A stretch of DNA of 64,000 nucleotides from Lachnospiraceae bacterium (GTDB lineage Bacteria > Bacillota > Clostridia > Lachnospirales > Lachnospiraceae): contig SVDZ01000003.1 of the NCBI GenBank assembly GCA_015057625.1, forward strand, positions 62,001-126,000, in the 5' to 3' direction. Positions within the stretch are counted from its first letter, which is position 1, and each line of letters starts with the position of its first letter. Positions 62,729-64,000 of the stretch are shown here, piece by piece. The notes beneath the pieces are model-generated. The model was not told the origin of the DNA and searched no databases. It saw only the letters and a list, made by a program, of their open reading frames with translations. Position numbers and translations under genes: made by a program.

Positions 62729-64000
62729 TTAGTACATTATATAAGATAATGTCCAACCAATAGTAAAGTGTAATTCATCTGAAAGTGATCGATATTCACC
62801 ATTGTCATCAGCGATGAGTACCTCTGCATTGTAATATCCTACAAGTCTAGGTGCTCCACTTTCTGTTTTTGGGAAATCAAATTCATCAACTACTTCTATT
62901 GGCTTAAGTAAGTCTTCTGGGTCTGTAACGAATACCGGCATAGCAAATCTATGATATACCACTTTTAATTCACTCAAATTGTAACCTGCAAGTTCTTCTA
63001 TCTGTCCTAACTCTTCCTCATCAATTTCATCAGTATAATCTCTAACAGGTTCCCATGGATCATTATATCCTGTGTAACCTTTAAACGAATAGAAGTTCCA
63101 AGGTTCTGAAATTTCGTAATCATAATCATCTATGATTGTTAATACTGCTGACTTGTCAGACACCCAATTATAATGAGTTGATGCACTAACAATAACTTTT
63201 GTATAGTATGTTCCAGGTTCTGATGGTGCTCCACCTGCATATGACGCTCCATCTACCTCTGATGTAAGCTGTGTAAATTCAGGATCAACATAGTATAAAA
63301 CTCTTTTTTGCTGTCCTTCATCTCCCAAAGAAACTGTGTACACTAAGTCATGCTGTTCTCCATCATAGTCCACGTATGTATTCTCAGCTTCAATTACAGG
63401 ATAAGCTTTTCTTATTTCGAATTCTTTATAATCTGACCAATCTGTTTCTGTATAGTTTGGTTCATCTCCTAAGAAACGAACTCTATAGTAATACATATCT
63501 ACTTCTGTTGGTGCTCCGTCAAGCTTAACCATTACACCGTCTACTGATTGATAGTATTCAACTTCAACGTTTGGATTTGACATGCAACCATTCTTCGCAT
63601 GAATAACTGTATAATCTCTTCCATTTCTAGCATTTTTAGGAGTTCCATCCCATCTATAGTATGTATCTTTAACTACTACTTCAGGTGTGTATGGCTTAAC
63701 TACCATCGTTCTAACTATTTTATCTGATTCCTGATAGTTTCCTTTAACACGAACAAATATTCTTACATAGTATGTTCCTACGTTTTTAGGAACACTTACC
63801 GACTCAGTACACTCTGGATCTGAGAAGTATCTGATATCAATATTTCCTGTTGGTCCCTCATCTACAGGATTTCCCTCTGCATCTAAGACTCCTGTAACTG
63901 TATAGTTAGTATAAGAAACCTTCTGTGCTGAATATACGTATTCCTGATCTTCTGCAACGAGAGTTGGTTTTGCTCTTCTAACACCTACAAAATGAAGTGG
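62729..64000 (-). CDS. Third BspA-like surface protein, C-terminal part only (5' end beyond window)
   Basis: The reading frame is open to the window edge (423 codons plus stop), so the start lies outside. The visible part holds about four MBG/Ig-type units and is nearly identical to the last 420 residues of the protein at 59469. Differences seen are confined to the last 40 residues (for example LVGYYNAEVLIADDNG against IEGYYNAEVFIADENG, and SYIMY against YHIMY). Whether the N-terminal leucine-rich part is shared cannot be seen. No cell-wall anchor is present. Confidence 0.88.
   Translation of the reverse strand, partial: PLHFVGVRRAKPTLVAEDQEYVYSAQKVSYTNYTVTGVLDAEGNPVDEGPTGNIDIRYFSDPECTESVSVPKNVGTYYVRIFVRVKGNYQESDKIVRTMVVKPYTPEVVVKDTYYRWDGTPKNARNGRDYTVIHAKNGCMSNPNVEVEYYQSVDGVMVKLDGAPTEVDMYYYRVRFLGDEPNYTETDWSDYKEFEIRKAYPVIEAENTYVDYDGEQHDLVYTVSLGDEGQQKRVLYYVDPEFTQLTSEVDGASYAGGAPSEPGTYYTKVIVSASTHYNWVSDKSAVLTIIDDYDYEISEPWNFYSFKGYTGYNDPWEPVRDYTDEIDEEELGQIEELAGYNLSELKVVYHRFAMPVFVTDPEDLLKPIEVVDEFDFPKTESGAPRLVGYYNAEVLIADDNGEYRSLSDELHFTIGWTLSYIMY

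Larger units (their letters stand above)
62649..64000. repeat. 1.35-kb duplicated segment, copy 2, reaching the window edge
   Basis: Second copy of 59389-60740. The homology begins exactly at the terminator and continues past the window end, so its full length is unknown. Confidence 0.9.

Noticed and set aside
54441..64000. Sortase-anchored surface proteins
   Set aside because: The visible C-termini lack LPXTG, a hydrophobic segment and a basic tail, so cell-wall sorting is not supported.

Overview
The window looks like chromosomal DNA of a low-GC anaerobic Bacillota, most like a Lachnospiraceae member. Pointers are the AT-rich base composition, strong AGGAGG-type ribosome sites, SpoVG, the paired GlgC/GlgD subunits, a K+-dependent membrane pyrophosphatase, the pth-mfd-lipoprotein-dacA order and BspA-like secreted surface proteins. 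No rRNA or tRNA gene and no intact transposase was seen. Species cannot be assigned from the sequence alone.

Layout. 1-5.3 kb: truncated pyrB, a CmpB-type membrane protein, hppA, a small membrane protein and an Lrp/AsnC regulator. 5.4-28.2 kb: a large exopolysaccharide/capsule locus, mostly on the minus strand. It is transcribed from an initiating sugar-1-phosphate transferase (28.2 kb) through three GT4 glycosyltransferases, a radical SAM protein, a GT42-like transferase, a polymerase, a CMP-sugar synthetase, an aldolase-transferase fusion, a KdsC-like phosphatase and a GT2 enzyme. A pyruvyltransferase, an acyltransferase, a Wzx flippase and two tandem Wzz/BY-kinases follow towards the left end. 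A secreted Ig-repeat protein and a 249-nt group IIC intron remnant are embedded in it. 28.3-34.3 kb: dacA-like, foldase-like lipoprotein, mfd and pth. 34.3-35.1 kb: a six-unit 65-bp hairpin array. 35.1-37.8 kb: spoVG, glgD, glgC. 38.3-43.3 kb, plus strand: murC, a DnaA-box cluster, a DnaD-like protein, a DnaI/DnaC-like loader and prs. 43.4-48 kb: a secreted Ig-like protein, a YhaN/YhaO (SbcCD-like) pair and an asparaginase. 48.1-51.3 kb: a Fur-family regulator with a Zn/Mn-type ABC importer, then a CapA-like protein. 51.3-64 kb: a membrane protein, a GC-rich 87-bp-arm inverted repeat, prfC, two large BspA-like surface proteins around an alaA-like aminotransferase, and the 3' part of a third surface gene that duplicates the second almost exactly.

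How the genes fit together. The polysaccharide locus has the parts of a Wzx/Wzy pathway: initiating transferase, glycosyltransferases, flippase, polymerase, and chain-length regulator with tyrosine kinase. Its least familiar part is a set that appears to make and transfer a CMP-activated ulosonic-type acid with a DmpG-like pyruvate aldolase instead of NeuB or KdsA. The aldolase is fused to a domain resembling GT42 sialyltransferases. This is inferred from motifs and gene order and is the best candidate here for an undescribed system. Other unexplained structures are the 65-bp hairpin satellite, the DnaA-box cluster before the replication-loader genes, the giant inverted repeat after prfC, and paired palindromic elements before hppA.
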